A stretch of DNA of 64,000 nucleotides from Lentisphaerae bacterium GWF2_50_93 (GTDB lineage Bacteria; Verrucomicrobiota; Lentisphaeria; Victivallales; GWF2-50-93). This document shows positions 24,949-34,873 of this stretch, in pieces (the stretch's first letter is position 1; each line of letters begins with the position of its first letter). The position numbers and the translations under genes were made by a program. The DNA lies in the NCBI GenBank assembly GCA_001804815.1, contig MHBI01000053.1, positions 62,001 through 126,000 of the forward strand. Reading direction: 5' to 3'. The notes under the pieces are model-generated. The model did not search any database. It was not told the origin of the DNA and saw only the letters and a program-made list of their open reading frames with translations.

Positions 24949-25821
24949 TCATTTCATCCGTTCCTCGGCTGTTCTATTGCTCGGATATTTCCTCATGGAG
25001 AGAGAGAGCAGGCAGATACCGGCGATGAAGAGGAATATGCCGATCATGTCGAACCAGACAGGCTGGAACTCGACTTTTGTCATAGGCTCCCCCGAATTGA
25101 ATCCGGAAATGCTGAATGGCAACGGGATGAACTTGCATGACCAGGATGCAAAATTCAGGAGCCCATGCAGGAATATGCACAGGAGCAGCGATTCGGTTTC
25201 GGCGAATATCCACGCCAGAACGATTCCTCCGACAAAGGCGCCTGCGAACTGATACGGATTGAGATGATAGATTGCGAACAGCAGCGCTGAAAATATTATC
25301 GCATTCCTTTTAGAGTAATTCTTGAGGAATCCTCCGAGTATAACTCCACGGAACAGGAGTTCCTCGACGATCGGCGCCATGAACACCATGAGGATGAAAG
25401 CGCCTGTCCTGCTCGAATAGATGCTTTCAAACAGCTTCGCAAGAAACTGGGGTGGCTGGAAAATCCATCTGGTGAGGTTGTCGACATCCGAAAGTACAAT
25501 TGATGAGCCGGCGGCATATACGATCAGCGAGAGGATCATCGCAGGATGGAGGGCAGCAAGCCTGAAAGGCCTCTGGCAGGAAAAATCCGTCATGTAAAAA
25601 AGAAACATGCATAACGGCACAAAGGCGCCCAGCATGAGAAGGGAATTGAGGGACAGGCTCACAAACGCATGGTATTCCTTGCTGGCTGGAACAGCCAGAT
25701 TGATAAGAAATGAGAAAACCGCACTCGCTATACCAAGGAATAACATCAGGATGAGGCACATGAAAAGCAGAAGGAGAGCCTGCCACATGCAGGGGAATTT
25801 CTGGAAGAAGCTTTTCATCAT
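24949..25821 (-). CDS. CPBP family intramembrane glutamic-type endopeptidase
   Basis: 290 residues with about eight membrane segments. Catalytic motifs are present: EELLFRG (E153, E154, R158), FAIYHLNPYQF (H186) and FLHGLLNF (H219, N223). The family includes Rce1-type CAAX proteases and bacteriocin-immunity proteins. No peptide or bacteriocin gene is next to it, so its substrate is unknown. It ends about 120 bases from the divergent antitoxin and lies 23 bases after the epimerase gene on the same strand, so the two may share a transcript. Confidence 0.87.
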   Translation of the reverse strand: MMKSFFQKFPCMWQALLLLFMCLILMLFLGIASAVFSFLINLAVPASKEYHAFVSLSLNSLLMLGAFVPLCMFLFYMTDFSCQRPFRLAALHPAMILSLIVYAAGSSIVLSDVDNLTRWIFQPPQFLAKLFESIYSSRTGAFILMVFMAPIVEELLFRGVILGGFLKNYSKRNAIIFSALLFAIYHLNPYQFAGAFVGGIVLAWIFAETESLLLCIFLHGLLNFASWSCKFIPLPFSISGFNSGEPMTKVEFQPVWFDMIGIFLFIAGICLLSLSMRKYPSNRTAEERMK

Positions 25822-25844
25822 GTCCCTTGGGCTTTACTGGGACC

Positions 25845-26891
25845 TTATTTCATGGCATTGGCGATCTCGGTGAAGATATCGTCCAGGGATTTTGTGATTC
25901 CCCAGTCCGGGAAATGCTTCTTGAGCTTTGCCAGGTCTGAGATGTAGCAGATATGATCTCCCTTGCGGTTCTCTTCGAGATATTCGTAGTCGAGCTTCTT
26001 TCCTACGATGTCTTCGGCGAGTTTGATCGACTCGAGCATGGAAATGCTGTTGCCCCTTCCACCGCCGAGGTTGTAGACTTCACCGCACTGCGGATGGAGG
26101 TAGAACTCCTCGAAGACCCTGCACACGTCGAAGGAATGAATGTTATCGCGAACCTGCTTGCCCTTGTATCCGAAGATCCTGTAATGGCGTCCTTCCTTGA
26201 CGCATTTGATAAGGTAGGCGAGGAATCCGTGGAGCTCGGCAGCGGAATGGGATGGACCGGTAAGACATCCTCCGCGGTAGCATGAGGTCTTCATCTGGAA
26301 ATATTTCCCGTATTCCTGGACCATTACATCGGCCGCGACCTTGCTCGCGCCGAAGATGCTGTGGAGGCACTGGTCCACGCTCATGGTTTCGGCTATTCCG
26401 TCCTTATATTTCCTGTCGGCATAGTCCCAGCGCGTATCCAGCTCCTTGAGCTTCAGCCTGTTAGGAGTGTCTCCGTACACCTTGTTCGTGCTCATATAGC
26501 AGAAGGGCGATTCAATGGCGTAACGGCGCGTCGCCTCGAGCATGTTCATGGTGCCAAGGACATTGACGTCGAAATCATCAAACGGGCGTGAAGCCGCGAG
26601 ATCATGGCTGGGCTGTGCGGCGCAGTGTATTATGAAGTCCGGCCTGAATTCCTCGAAAAACTTGAGGATAGCCTGCCTGTCGCGGATATCGATGCAATGA
26701 TGCTTGAAATTTTTCGTGGCTGACTGGATCCTCTTCAGGTTCCAGCTTGTATCGCCATCAGGACCGAAAAAGTCCTTGCGCATATTATTGTCAATTCCAT
26801 ATACCTTCCAGTCTTTTGAATCAAAATACGTAACGCATTCGGAACCAATCAGGCCGCTACTGCCCGTCACAAGAAGTTTTTTCATTTCCAC
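25845..26891 (-). CDS. extended SDR, CDP-paratose/CDP-tyvelose 2-epimerase-like
   Basis: 348 residues. NAD-binding motif [11 protein letters not shown] at residues 8-18, [11 protein letters not shown] near 87, and FGASK at 180-184. The overall sequence resembles CDP-tyvelose epimerase and related UDP/GDP-sugar epimerases. The usual catalytic Tyr of YxxxK is Phe here (F180, K184); I recall a clade with FGASK, so this may be normal for it. It likely makes a nucleotide sugar for the surface glycan coded further along. AAGGTG upstream supports the start. Confidence 0.8.
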   Translation of the reverse strand: MEMKKLLVTGSSGLIGSECVTYFDSKDWKVYGIDNNMRKDFFGPDGDTSWNLKRIQSATKNFKHHCIDIRDRQAILKFFEEFRPDFIIHCAAQPSHDLAASRPFDDFDVNVLGTMNMLEATRRYAIESPFCYMSTNKVYGDTPNRLKLKELDTRWDYADRKYKDGIAETMSVDQCLHSIFGASKVAADVMVQEYGKYFQMKTSCYRGGCLTGPSHSAAELHGFLAYLIKCVKEGRHYRIFGYKGKQVRDNIHSFDVCRVFEEFYLHPQCGEVYNLGGGRGNSISMLESIKLAEDIVGKKLDYEYLEENRKGDHICYISDLAKLKKHFPDWGITKSLDDIFTEIANAMK

Positions 26892-26958
26892 ACCTTAAAT
26901 ATTGAGTTTGCATACAGTAAGCCGATCTCATCTGTTTTCAAAATCAGATTGCCTGATT

Positions 26959-27786
26959 TCATCCGTTCCTGAATACCGGCTTTGTCATGATGATTGTTTT
27001 GCCGGTGATTATATGGTGGGAAATCAGTTCACGGTACAATTGAAAGGTCACTTCGGCTATTTCTTCCAGATCTATGTCCACAGTCCACAGCCTGGACACG
27101 GGAATCGTGTTGTCGCATCCTACGACGATAATGTCTTCGGGGACCTTCAAGCCGTTCATGGCGAGTTCCGCCAGGAGTTTGACGGCCGTCGGATCGTCCT
27201 CGCAGAAGGCAATATCCACGTTTTTTTTCCTTGATGACGAGAAAGACACGAATGATTTTATGTCTGAAAACGATCTGCGGTCTTTAGGTCCGACCGGATG
27301 AAGGCCATTCTTCTCCAACACTTCCCTGACGTGAGAGAACTTATCATCCTGGGACTCCTCCGGCATATGGGTCAGGAAGGCGAATTTACTGCGTCCCATT
27401 GATATCGCGCGGGCGGCAATCTTCAAATATGAGCTACGGAAATCTATTTCTATGTTTGGAAACACGATGCCTTCAGGGAAAGCGCAGTTGATCCCGATAA
27501 TGTTGTCCTCTACAGCCACCTGGTTGATGAAGTCCGTGTCCATCTGGCAGACCATTATCGTGGCTGAAGGGGAGAACATCTTGACAATCTCTATATTTTT
27601 GTTGAGCATGCCCGATATTGAGACATGCACGTTGTCCCTGTTGAAGCGTCTTGTGATCTTTTCAGTCAAGCCGCCGAAATACGGATTGTCGAGATTTGGA
27701 ACAAACAGGGAAACAAGCGCAGGATATTTTCTTCTTTTGACTCTCTGGAGATACTTTGAGCAGGATTCTGAATCTTTTGTCTTCAT
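26959..27786 (-). CDS. LacI/GalR-type ligand-binding protein without HTH
   Basis: 275 residues. From LVSLFVPNLDNPYFGGL to CEDDPTAVKLLAELAMNGLKVPEDIIVVGCDN the protein follows the periplasmic-binding-like effector domain of LacI-type repressors. The N-terminal 55-60 residues that normally form the HTH are absent: only a basic stretch (SKYLQRVKRRK) precedes. A good promoter and AAGGA lie just upstream, so the short form seems genuine. It may act by binding another regulator. It has no signal peptide, so it is not a transporter subunit. Confidence 0.75.
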   Translation of the reverse strand: MKTKDSESCSKYLQRVKRRKYPALVSLFVPNLDNPYFGGLTEKITRRFNRDNVHVSISGMLNKNIEIVKMFSPSATIMVCQMDTDFINQVAVEDNIIGINCAFPEGIVFPNIEIDFRSSYLKIAARAISMGRSKFAFLTHMPEESQDDKFSHVREVLEKNGLHPVGPKDRRSFSDIKSFVSFSSSRKKNVDIAFCEDDPTAVKLLAELAMNGLKVPEDIIVVGCDNTIPVSRLWTVDIDLEEIAEVTFQLYRELISHHIITGKTIIMTKPVFRNG

Positions 27787-27828
27787 AGTTCATATCCTTT
27801 CTTGAAGGACTTATATCTACCGTGTTCA

Positions 27829-27857
27829 ATTATAGTCCGGAAGCATACTTATTTCAA
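27829..27857 (-). promoter_or_regulatory. sigma-70-type promoter of the LacI-like gene
   Basis: TTGAAA (27852-27857) and TATAAT (27829-27834) on the minus strand, 17 bases apart, about 45 bases before the start codon. The leader leaves no room for an upstream HTH coding part. Confidence 0.7.
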
Positions 27858-28015
27858 GAGGTATTTTAAAAGCCGGTACAGAGAGTGATGCCAAGGCGCG
27901 GCTTTTCCGGAAAGCAGGTGTTTTCCGATCGGGCAATATTGCCGCATTATCCCTGTTTTTTCCAATCCAATGTTTAAAAGTTGCCTGTTCATGATATCTT
28001 GTCTAGTTTGGAGTT

Positions 28016-31000
28016 ATGTGTTTAACGGGGGTTGTGCAACATATGATTCAAAATATTCTGATAAACCCTGATTCCCTCCTCAAGAGCGAGGAACAGAAAA
28101 GGGCCCGTGAGCTTCTGAAAACCGGAGCGCTTGTATTCTGTTCCGTCGACAAGGACGGCAAGCTGCGCTCAATCCTCAAGGACAGTTCGAAATCCGTTAT
28201 CAATGTTGAGGTTACACCGAAAGAAACCGATCTGTCCTTCAAGTGCACGTGTGGTCACCATGAAGGGATCTGCATACATTGCGCTGCAACAATACTCCAT
28301 TATGTCAAGTACTCCCATATCCCTGTCAAGAACAAGGGAATTGAACGCAAGCCAAATTTTTCCGGCCTTGTCCAGAAGGGAATCAGCGACTTCCTGGAAG
28401 CCACCCCCGACGAATTCAAGGCAAGGGTATTTCTTGAACTTGCAAGCGAGATGCCGCACAGCCCGAGCAGATGGGCGAACTGCGTCTTTGAAGTCAACAT
28501 CATGTTTGAAAAACGCGAATACAAGGGCTCCCTTGGCAATCTGCGCCAGATACATTTCAAGGACATCCTTGGCGGGAGCATGCAGATCTCGCATTTTCCG
28601 CCCCAGGACAGGCAGATCATCAGGTTCCTGGCTATAAACGCTGAGGCTGACGGCTTCAAGCTGAGTTTAAGTTCCGAGACTGCCGCCGAATTTTTCCACA
28701 GCCTTTCCGGATTCGACAATTTCCGCTGCGGCAAAGAGAAGATAACCGTGCACAGGAATCCGGCGCTGCCTGTTCTTTCGGCCATTCCCAGCGGCGACGG
28801 ATATCTCCTCAGGCCTGGGATAGAAACTGAAAAGGGGCAGATCCCCTTCAAGGATCCACGCATCATCATGGGCAAATCAGGCTGCTGGGTCGGACTTTCA
28901 GGAGACTACTGGTGGATACCCGCTTCGATGGACCTGGTCTGGCTGAGGAATTTCCTTCACGCCAGGGAACAGGTCTGCAGCAGGGAAAAAGCAGAACAGA
29001 TAATCTCGAACTTCTCAAAACACTCGGTGAAGACCGCAGGAATCCATGGACAAGACCTGCGCTACCGCGACTTCATCCCGGTCTATCATGCGAAATTTGC
29101 ACAAGACAAGTCCCTGCAGCTCAAGCTCTGTTTTGATTATGCCGGCTCAACCGTCTATCCGGCTGACAAGAGGCTCGCCGAATCGTCCGGCAAATACTGG
29201 AAGAGGAACCTGGAGAAGGAACGCGAATACGAAAATGAAGTGCTGCTTGCCGGGTTCAGGAAGAAAAACGGGGGGGAAGGACTCTACACCATAAGCGATA
29301 CTGAGGCATATGGACTTTTCTTCGAGAAGATCATGACCAGATGGATTGATGAAAAGAGGGAGGTCTACATCTCTCCTGAATGTTCATCGTTCATCAAGAA
29401 GGGGGACCTGGACGACTTCGTCCTCAGGTTCAGGAATGTCACCGAGGAGAACGGTTTTTTCAAGATAAGATACCAGATATCCACGATGCGGGGGGAAATA
29501 AGCTGGAAACAGCTCACCGACGCGGTCAGGAACGGCAGGACATTCATAGAAACGAGGACCAGCAATTTTGGCAGGATAAGCGACAGGCTTGGAAAATTCG
29601 TCAGGGCGGTAGCCGATTTCGTCCAGATCGATCCCGTGGACGAGGACGTCATAATAATCTCCAGGGCGTCCGCCCTTTTCTGGACCGACACCGCAAAGGA
29701 GCTGCTCGGGGAGACGCCTTCGGAGTTCCTCGAACTTAAAAACAGCCTTGACAGGACATCCGACGACGAATCGGGGCTGTCGGACTTCAATGGAGTCCTC
29801 AGGAACTACCAATTGGACGGATTCAAGTGGATCCGGAAAATGGCTGAGAACGGGCTCAACACAATTCTCGCGGACGAGATGGGCCTTGGAAAGACAATCC
29901 AGGCGCTTGTCATGATTGCATGCTACAGGCGGCAGCATGACTGCCAGAGCCTGCCGGTGCTCATTCTCTGTCCAAGCAGCCTTGTCGAGAACTGGGAGAT
30001 GGAGGCGCAGAAGTTCGTGCCTTCATTGAATGTGCTGGTACTGAAGGGTCCGGACCGTGCGGAACATATCGACAAGATCAGCGGGTCCGACATCGTGATA
30101 AGTTCATATGCGCTGGCGAAAAGGGATGTTGAGACCTACAGCAAGTTCAACTTCAGCTACCTAATCCTCGACGAAGCGCAGCACATAAAGAATCCAAGCA
30201 CGGCAAACGCCAAGGCATGCAAGTCGATCACGGCGGAACACAAGCTCGTACTGACTGGAACCCCTCTTGAGAACTCAGCCGAGGAATTGTGGTCCATATT
30301 CGATTTCCTCCATCCTGGAATGCTGGGATCATACAGGAGCTTCCGTCTCAGGTATTCAGGAATAAGGGACAGCGAGGACAAACAGCTGGAACTTGCCGCG
30401 AGGGTCGCTCCGTTCATCCTGCGCAGGAAGAAGAAGGAAGTGGCGGCTGAACTGCCTGAGAAGATCGAACAGGTCATCTACTGCGAGATGGAGGACGAGC
30501 AGCGGAATTTCTATTCCGAACTTCTTGAAAAGGGACGCGACGAATGCAACGACTTCCTCAAGGGCAGGATCACCAAGTTCGACATCCTGACAAGTCTTCT
30601 GAGGCTGAGGCAGTTCTGCTGCCATCCGGCACTGCTCCCTGAGAACTTCGGGGTGAAAAATGCGAAATCCGCAAAAATGGATCTGATGCAGGAGCTTCTT
30701 TTCGAGTCCATCGACAGCGGACACAGGCTATTAGTTTTCAGCCAGTTCGTCTCACTGCTTAAAATAGCAAGAGGCTGGCTCGACGAGCAGTCGATAAAAT
30801 ATGAATATCTGGACGGCAGCACCGAGAACCGCATGGAGCGGGTGTTAAATTTCAATTCCAGTCCGGATATACCGGTATTCCTTTTGAGCCTCAAGGCAGG
30901 CGGAAGCGGCCTGAACCTGACCTCGGCCGACCGGGTGATCATATACGATCCCTGGTGGAACCCGGCGGTGGAAATGCAGGCGACCGACAGGACCCACAGG

Positions 31001-31180
31001 ATCGGCCAGGAGAAAAGCGTATGCAGCATGAAGCTGGTGGTGAAGGATTCCATCGAGGAGAAAATGCTGTCGCTCCAGCGCAAGAAGCAGACATTGTTCA
31101 CCAACCTGCTGGACCGCGTGCCTTCGTCGTCTCTAGGACATCTCAGCAACGAGGACATCGAGTTCCTGCTCAGCCGCTGA
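28016..31180 (+). CDS. SWIM zinc finger/SNF2-family helicase-like ATPase
   Basis: 1054 residues. A SWIM motif (CTCGHHEGICIHC) is at about 77-90. The SNF2 ATPase half begins near 590: LADEMGLGKT (Walker A, about 618-627), LILDEAQHIKN (motif II, near 718), LTGTPLENS (motif III) and, in the second RecA lobe, AGGSGLNLTSADRVI and QATDRTHRIGQ (motifs V and VI). Such proteins remodel DNA-protein complexes and may act in transcription or repair. It stands alone. ATG at 28016 has a ribosome site that is too close, so 28043 may be the true start. Confidence 0.92.
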   Translation: MCLTGVVQHMIQNILINPDSLLKSEEQKRARELLKTGALVFCSVDKDGKLRSILKDSSKSVINVEVTPKETDLSFKCTCGHHEGICIHCAATILHYVKYSHIPVKNKGIERKPNFSGLVQKGISDFLEATPDEFKARVFLELASEMPHSPSRWANCVFEVNIMFEKREYKGSLGNLRQIHFKDILGGSMQISHFPPQDRQIIRFLAINAEADGFKLSLSSETAAEFFHSLSGFDNFRCGKEKITVHRNPALPVLSAIPSGDGYLLRPGIETEKGQIPFKDPRIIMGKSGCWVGLSGDYWWIPASMDLVWLRNFLHAREQVCSREKAEQIISNFSKHSVKTAGIHGQDLRYRDFIPVYHAKFAQDKSLQLKLCFDYAGSTVYPADKRLAESSGKYWKRNLEKEREYENEVLLAGFRKKNGGEGLYTISDTEAYGLFFEKIMTRWIDEKREVYISPECSSFIKKGDLDDFVLRFRNVTEENGFFKIRYQISTMRGEISWKQLTDAVRNGRTFIETRTSNFGRISDRLGKFVRAVADFVQIDPVDEDVIIISRASALFWTDTAKELLGETPSEFLELKNSLDRTSDDESGLSDFNGVLRNYQLDGFKWIRKMAENGLNTILADEMGLGKTIQALVMIACYRRQHDCQSLPVLILCPSSLVENWEMEAQKFVPSLNVLVLKGPDRAEHIDKISGSDIVISSYALAKRDVETYSKFNFSYLILDEAQHIKNPSTANAKACKSITAEHKLVLTGTPLENSAEELWSIFDFLHPGMLGSYRSFRLRYSGIRDSEDKQLELAARVAPFILRRKKKEVAAELPEKIEQVIYCEMEDEQRNFYSELLEKGRDECNDFLKGRITKFDILTSLLRLRQFCCHPALLPENFGVKNAKSAKMDLMQELLFESIDSGHRLLVFSQFVSLLKIARGWLDEQSIKYEYLDGSTENRMERVLNFNSSPDIPVFLLSLKAGGSGLNLTSADRVIIYDPWWNPAVEMQATDRTHRIGQEKSVCSMKLVVKDSIEEKMLSLQRKKQTLFTNLLDRVPSSSLGHLSNEDIEFLLSR

Positions 31181-31332
31181 GACCCGCCTGGGGCGGACGG
31201 GAACAACTTCTTTTTCTTCGGACATCGAAATTGCTCCAATTGTTCATTAATATATTTGAAAGAATTGTTCCTGTGAATTAAGGTTTGTCCGCGCAGAAAT
31301 AAAATATCCGTCAAACTATAGGGGACACTAGA

Positions 31333-31827
31333 ATGGTGACAATTAAAACCAGCATGGGCGACATCGAGATCGAACTCAATGAAAAGGCGGCTCCAGTTAC
31401 AGTGATGAACTTCCTGAAGTATGTCACCGACGGCCATTTCAAAGGTACTATTTTCCACAGGGTGATCGATGGGTTCATGATCCAGGGCGGCGGATTTGAC
31501 GCCTCGTTCAGGCAGTCGCCCTGCATGCCTCCAATCAAGAATGAAGCCGGCAACGGGCTCAAGAACGACCGCGGCACCATCGCCATGGCGAGGACCCAGG
31601 TCGTCGACAGCGCGACAGCCCAGTTCTTCATAAATCTCTCCAACAACGATTTCCTCAACCACAGGGACAACTCCGCCGAGGGCTTCGGCTACTGTGTTTT
31701 CGGAAAAGTCGTCAATGGAATGGATGTTGTCGACAAGATAGCAAAGGTGAAGACAGGTTCAAAAGGCATGCACGACGACGTGCCTGTATCCAATGTAGTC
31801 ATCACTGATGTGGTAAGCGCCCCATAA
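31333..31827 (+). CDS. ppiB: cyclophilin-type peptidyl-prolyl cis-trans isomerase
   Basis: 164 residues, without signal peptide, matching Ppi[53 protein letters not shown]. Catalytic Arg lies in FHRVI and substrate contacts in QFF. It speeds proline isomerisation during folding in the cytoplasm. The gene is monocistronic. Confidence 0.95.
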   Translation: MVTIKTSMGDIEIELNEKAAPVTVMNFLKYVTDGHFKGTIFHRVIDGFMIQGGGFDASFRQSPCMPPIKNEAGNGLKNDRGTIAMARTQVVDSATAQFFINLSNNDFLNHRDNSAEGFGYCVFGKVVNGMDVVDKIAKVKTGSKGMHDDVPVSNVVITDVVSAP

Positions 31828-32042
31828 GGCATCCCCATCAGCCCGCGCCGGGAAAATAAAACACTCCTGCTTTTTCGGGAACCTCCACTGTTCCATCCGC
31901 TGCCGCGCGCCTCCGGCGCGTGACACATGCGCCACTCTGGGCGGACAGCGCAAAACAGCGCTCCACAGACCCATGGACGAATGTGCAACCCCCTAAATGC
32001 CAACAATATACAATCAAAATCAACCACATGTCACCACTCCTC
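31828..32042. other. gap before the XRE regulator
   Basis: The stretch after ppiB is G+C-rich at first (a GCGCGCCTCCGGCGCG palindrome near 31905) and AT-rich later. CAACAAT words near 32000 and, inverted, near 32060 could be an operator for the regulator that follows. No gene seen. Confidence 0.3.
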
Positions 32043-32071
32043 TTAACTTTTACCATCAATTGTTGTATAAT
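32043..32071 (+). promoter_or_regulatory. promoter of the XRE regulator
   Basis: TTAACT (32043-32048) and a perfect TATAAT (32066-32071), 17 bases apart, about 75 bases before the start codon. Confidence 0.6.
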
Positions 32072-32144
32072 GAGAGTCGGAAGGGGGTTATAGAAACAAG
32101 TATTGCGGAGCGTAAACAGGGGGCAACAACAAAGGAGGGAAGCC

Positions 32145-32492
32145 ATGAAGAAAATAGATTGGCATCTTCTCGTAAGAGAACTTCTAGAAGGACTGTTCCT
32201 GTCACAGCAGGAACTGGCGGAACGCTGCAGGGTAAGCCAGCAGAGCATTTCAAATTGGAAGAACAGAACCAGGAATCCGGGAATCTTCGCAAAGAAGAAG
32301 CTCTATGAACTTGCAGAAAAGGAAGAGATCGACATCAGCAAGTATGAGACCGACCCAGCAAGAGACGTAGTCACACGTTATCTGGAGCAGAACAAAGGGA
32401 GGGAACTGGTACGCATTTTCGAACTTTTCCAGAAAATGTCCCGCAGCGAAAGGCTCAAGCTGCTGAAATATGCGAATTCACTGACAAAGTGA
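32145..32492 (+). CDS. XRE-type helix-turn-helix regulator
   Basis: 115 residues from the ATG at 32145, which is preceded by AGGAGG at good spacing; this rules out the earlier in-frame start. LSQQELAERCRVSQQSISNWKN is a clear HTH_3 motif (about residues 18-39). The rest is charged and helical and ends SRSERLKLLKYANSL. It probably binds DNA as a dimer; targets are unknown. It converges on the cysteine desulfurase gene with a 4-base gap. Confidence 0.8.
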   Translation: MKKIDWHLLVRELLEGLFLSQQELAERCRVSQQSISNWKNRTRNPGIFAKKKLYELAEKEEIDISKYETDPARDVVTRYLEQNKGRELVRIFELFQKMSRSERLKLLKYANSLTK

Positions 32493-32496
32493 ATTC

Positions 32497-33651
32497 CTAG
32501 GAGGATTCTCCCCTCATTTCGCAGACAGTTCTTGATATGATCTCGGATGCCCTGTCAATTTCCTGGGATGTGTTTTCACATCCTATGGAAAGCCTGACGG
32601 CGGAGTTTAAGAACTCAGCCGGCACTCCCATGGCTTTAAGGACATGTGAAGATTGGGAGGCGCCCGAACTGCATGCGGCACCGGTTGAGACTGAGATGCC
32701 TTCCATGTCGAGCCTGACCGCAAGCGCGTCTGCTTCTATGCCGGAAAAGCTGATGCTTAGGGTATTTGGGAGCCTTTTATCCGGATCTCCGTTCACCCTG
32801 GCTCCACGGATATTCTTGACCAGCGACGACTGAAGTTTGTCGCGCAGCATCCTGTCCTTGATGAAATTCCCCTGAACATTCTTCACCGCCATTTCGCATG
32901 CCTTTCCAAGTCCGACTATGCCGGGAATATTCTCCGTCCCCCCCCTCATCCCCTTCTCCTGGGAACCGCCACAGACAACGGGTTCGACTGAAATACCTCT
33001 CCTGAGATAAAGAGCCCCCACCCCTTTCGGAGCATAAATCTTATGAGCTGATATTGACAGCATGTCGACTCCTAAATCCTTGACGCTGAGCGGGATCTTT
33101 CCAAACGCCTGTATGGCGTCGGAATGCACTGGAACTCCTTGCTCATGCGAGATCCTGACAATATCTCCGAGTGGCTGTATGACTCCTGTCTCGTTGTTTG
33201 CGGACATGATACTTACAAGAAGTGTATTTTCCCGTATGGAGGATTTTAATTCGTCGATGTTCACGATTCCGCCTCCATCAACGGGAAGATATGTGACTTC
33301 GACGCCTCTTTTCACCAGGAGCTGGCACACATTGAGGACTGCATTGTGCTCCGTAGCGTTTGTCACAACATGCGGTGTCCTACCTTTTACAGCTGATTTC
33401 GCCAGATATCCTGCAATTGCGAGATTATTTGATTCGGTGCCACCGCTCGTGAAAACTATCTCGTAATTGGAACATCCCAGGGCCCTCGCCACCCGCTCCC
33501 TCGCAGTGTCAAGCGCAATTCTTGCCTTCTGTCCGTGCATGTGCAGGCTTGATGGGTTTCCGAAATCCTTGGAGAAAAAAGGCAGAATCTCATCCATCAC
33601 TTCGGCGTTCACAGGAGTCGTCGCATTGTAGTCCAGATAAATTCTTTTCAT
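32497..33651 (-). CDS. cysteine desulfurase (NifS/IscS-like)
   Basis: 384 residues of the fold-type I PLP class: YLDYNATTPV at the start, GGTESNN, H102 (stacks on PLP), SAHKIYAPKG with Schiff-base K204 and the catalytic loop STGAACSSGA with C327. The short loop places it with the IscS/NifS group. It mobilises sulfur from cysteine for Fe-S clusters, thiamine or tRNA thiolation. No iscU or iscR adjoins; thiG is the divergent neighbour and a likely sulfur user. Confidence 0.95.
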   Translation of the reverse strand: MKRIYLDYNATTPVNAEVMDEILPFFSKDFGNPSSLHMHGQKARIALDTARERVARALGCSNYEIVFTSGGTESNNLAIAGYLAKSAVKGRTPHVVTNATEHNAVLNVCQLLVKRGVEVTYLPVDGGGIVNIDELKSSIRENTLLVSIMSANNETGVIQPLGDIVRISHEQGVPVHSDAIQAFGKIPLSVKDLGVDMLSISAHKIYAPKGVGALYLRRGISVEPVVCGGSQEKGMRGGTENIPGIVGLGKACEMAVKNVQGNFIKDRMLRDKLQSSLVKNIRGARVNGDPDKRLPNTLSISFSGIEADALAVRLDMEGISVSTGAACSSGASQSSHVLKAMGVPAEFLNSAVRLSIGCENTSQEIDRASEIISRTVCEMRGESS

Positions 33652-33727
33652 AAAAATTCCAAGGTTGCAAATATGTCAATCTACAGTAAACTAATGCGGA
33701 AATTTGAAATTGAAACAGGTAATTGCA

Positions 33728-34483
33728 ATGAAAGATCTTGTCATAGCCGGAAAAAGACTCAGGAACAGGCTTTTCATAGGTACAGGGAAATTCTCGTCAT
33801 CCAAAGAACTCCGGCTTGCCCTGAAGGCTTCAAAAACCGAACTTGTCACTGTCGCGCTCCGGAGAGTTGAACCGGGCAGGCGCTCCGACAACATACTGTC
33901 GGCCATAGACCGTTCAATCACCGTTATGCTGAACACCAGCGGCGCGAGGAACGCCGAAGAAGCAATGAGGATCGCGGATTTCGGCAAGGCCGCAGGATAC
34001 AGGTGGATCAAACTTGAAATCCATCCAGACCCCCACTACCTCCTGCCTGATCCCATTGAGACATTGAAAGCCGCAGAAATACTGGTGAGGAAGGGTTTCA
34101 TTGTCCTGCCGTACATAAACGCCGATCCGGTACTTGCAAAAAGACTCGAGGACGTCGGAGTTCACGCTGTCATGCCTCTTGGCTCCCCGATTGGCAGCAA
34201 CCAGGGCATTAAAACAGAGTGCATGCTGAGGATAATCATCGAACAGTCCCTCGTACCAGTAGTTATCGACGCAGGAATGGGCCTTCCCTCCCATGCCGCC
34301 GCTGCAATAGAGATGGGAGCGGATGCGGTGCTGGTCAATACGGCAATAGCATCTGCTGAAAATCCCGCCCTCATGGCGGAGGCCTTCGCCCTGGCCGTCA
34401 GTTCAGCTGAAAAGGCCATGAAGGCAGTCCCTCCTGCCGTATCAGGAAGAGCGTCGGCCACATCTCCGATGGAGATTTTTTAA
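33728..34483 (+). CDS. thiG: thiazole synthase ThiG
   Basis: 251 residues from the ATG at 33728. A ThiG barrel: FIGTGKFSS near 16, [11 protein letters not shown] near 40, catalytic Schiff-base K95 in WIKLEIHPD, then [12 protein letters not shown] and [30 protein letters not shown] for phosphate binding. ThiG joins DXP, dehydroglycine and ThiS-thiocarboxylate into the thiazole of thiamine. Here it is alone: no thiS, thiF or thiH/thiO nearby and no TPP riboswitch upstream. Confidence 0.95.
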   Translation: MKDLVIAGKRLRNRLFIGTGKFSSSKELRLALKASKTELVTVALRRVEPGRRSDNILSAIDRSITVMLNTSGARNAEEAMRIADFGKAAGYRWIKLEIHPDPHYLLPDPIETLKAAEILVRKGFIVLPYINADPVLAKRLEDVGVHAVMPLGSPIGSNQGIKTECMLRIIIEQSLVPVVIDAGMGLPSHAAAAIEMGADAVLVNTAIASAENPALMAEAFALAVSSAEKAMKAVPPAVSGRASATSPMEIF

Positions 34484-34490
34484 CGATCAT

Positions 34491-34513
34491 ATTTTTTTGT
34501 TCAACAAAAAAAT
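34491..34513. terminator. A/T palindrome between thiG and the DUF486 gene
   Basis: Perfect 11-bp inverted repeat around a single C (34491-34501 with 34503-34513). The stem is nearly all A-T and has a T-run only within its 5' arm, so it would be a weak terminator at best. Confidence 0.3.
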
Positions 34514-34528
34514 TAGGATAGAAGTCTC

Positions 34529-34873
34529 ATGTCCATGGCAATTATAAAGACGATAGTCCTTCTTTCCCTGTCGAATATCTTCATGACATTCGCGTGGTAC
34601 GGGCATCTGAAACATCTCAACAGCAAGCCATGGGTCGTGGCGGCCCTTATAAGCTGGGGAATTGCATTCTTCGAATATATGCTGCAGGTGCCGGCGAACA
34701 GGATAGGTCATTCCGCGCTCACCCTGCCCCAGCTAAAACTCATGCAGGAAGTCATCACGCTCCTGGTCTTCGTGCCGTTCTCGCTGTTCTATATGCAGGA
34801 AGGAATGAAGTTAAATTATGTCTGGGCGGGACTTTGCCTGCTTGGCGCTGTATATTTCATCTTCAAAACATAA
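34529..34873 (+). CDS. DMT-superfamily small membrane protein (DUF486)
   Basis: 114 residues with four membrane segments and the DUF486 signatures FMTFAWYGHLK, FEYMLQVPANRIG and QLKLMQEVITL. It belongs to the small multidrug-resistance-like part of the DMT superfamily; substrates are unknown. An AGGA element precedes the ATG. It lies between hairpins and may be read with thiG. Confidence 0.85.
   Translation: MSMAIIKTIVLLSLSNIFMTFAWYGHLKHLNSKPWVVAALISWGIAFFEYMLQVPANRIGHSALTLPQLKLMQEVITLLVFVPFSLFYMQEGMKLNYVWAGLCLLGAVYFIFKT

Noticed and set aside
30511..31662. Minus-strand open frame (383 codons) opposite the SNF2 and cyclophilin genes
   Set aside because: It crosses two well-supported plus-strand genes and has no recognisable domain or ribosome site.
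33652..33727. TPP riboswitch upstream of thiG
   Set aside because: The gap is only 76 bases and lacks the CTGAGA and ACCTGATC-like core motifs.
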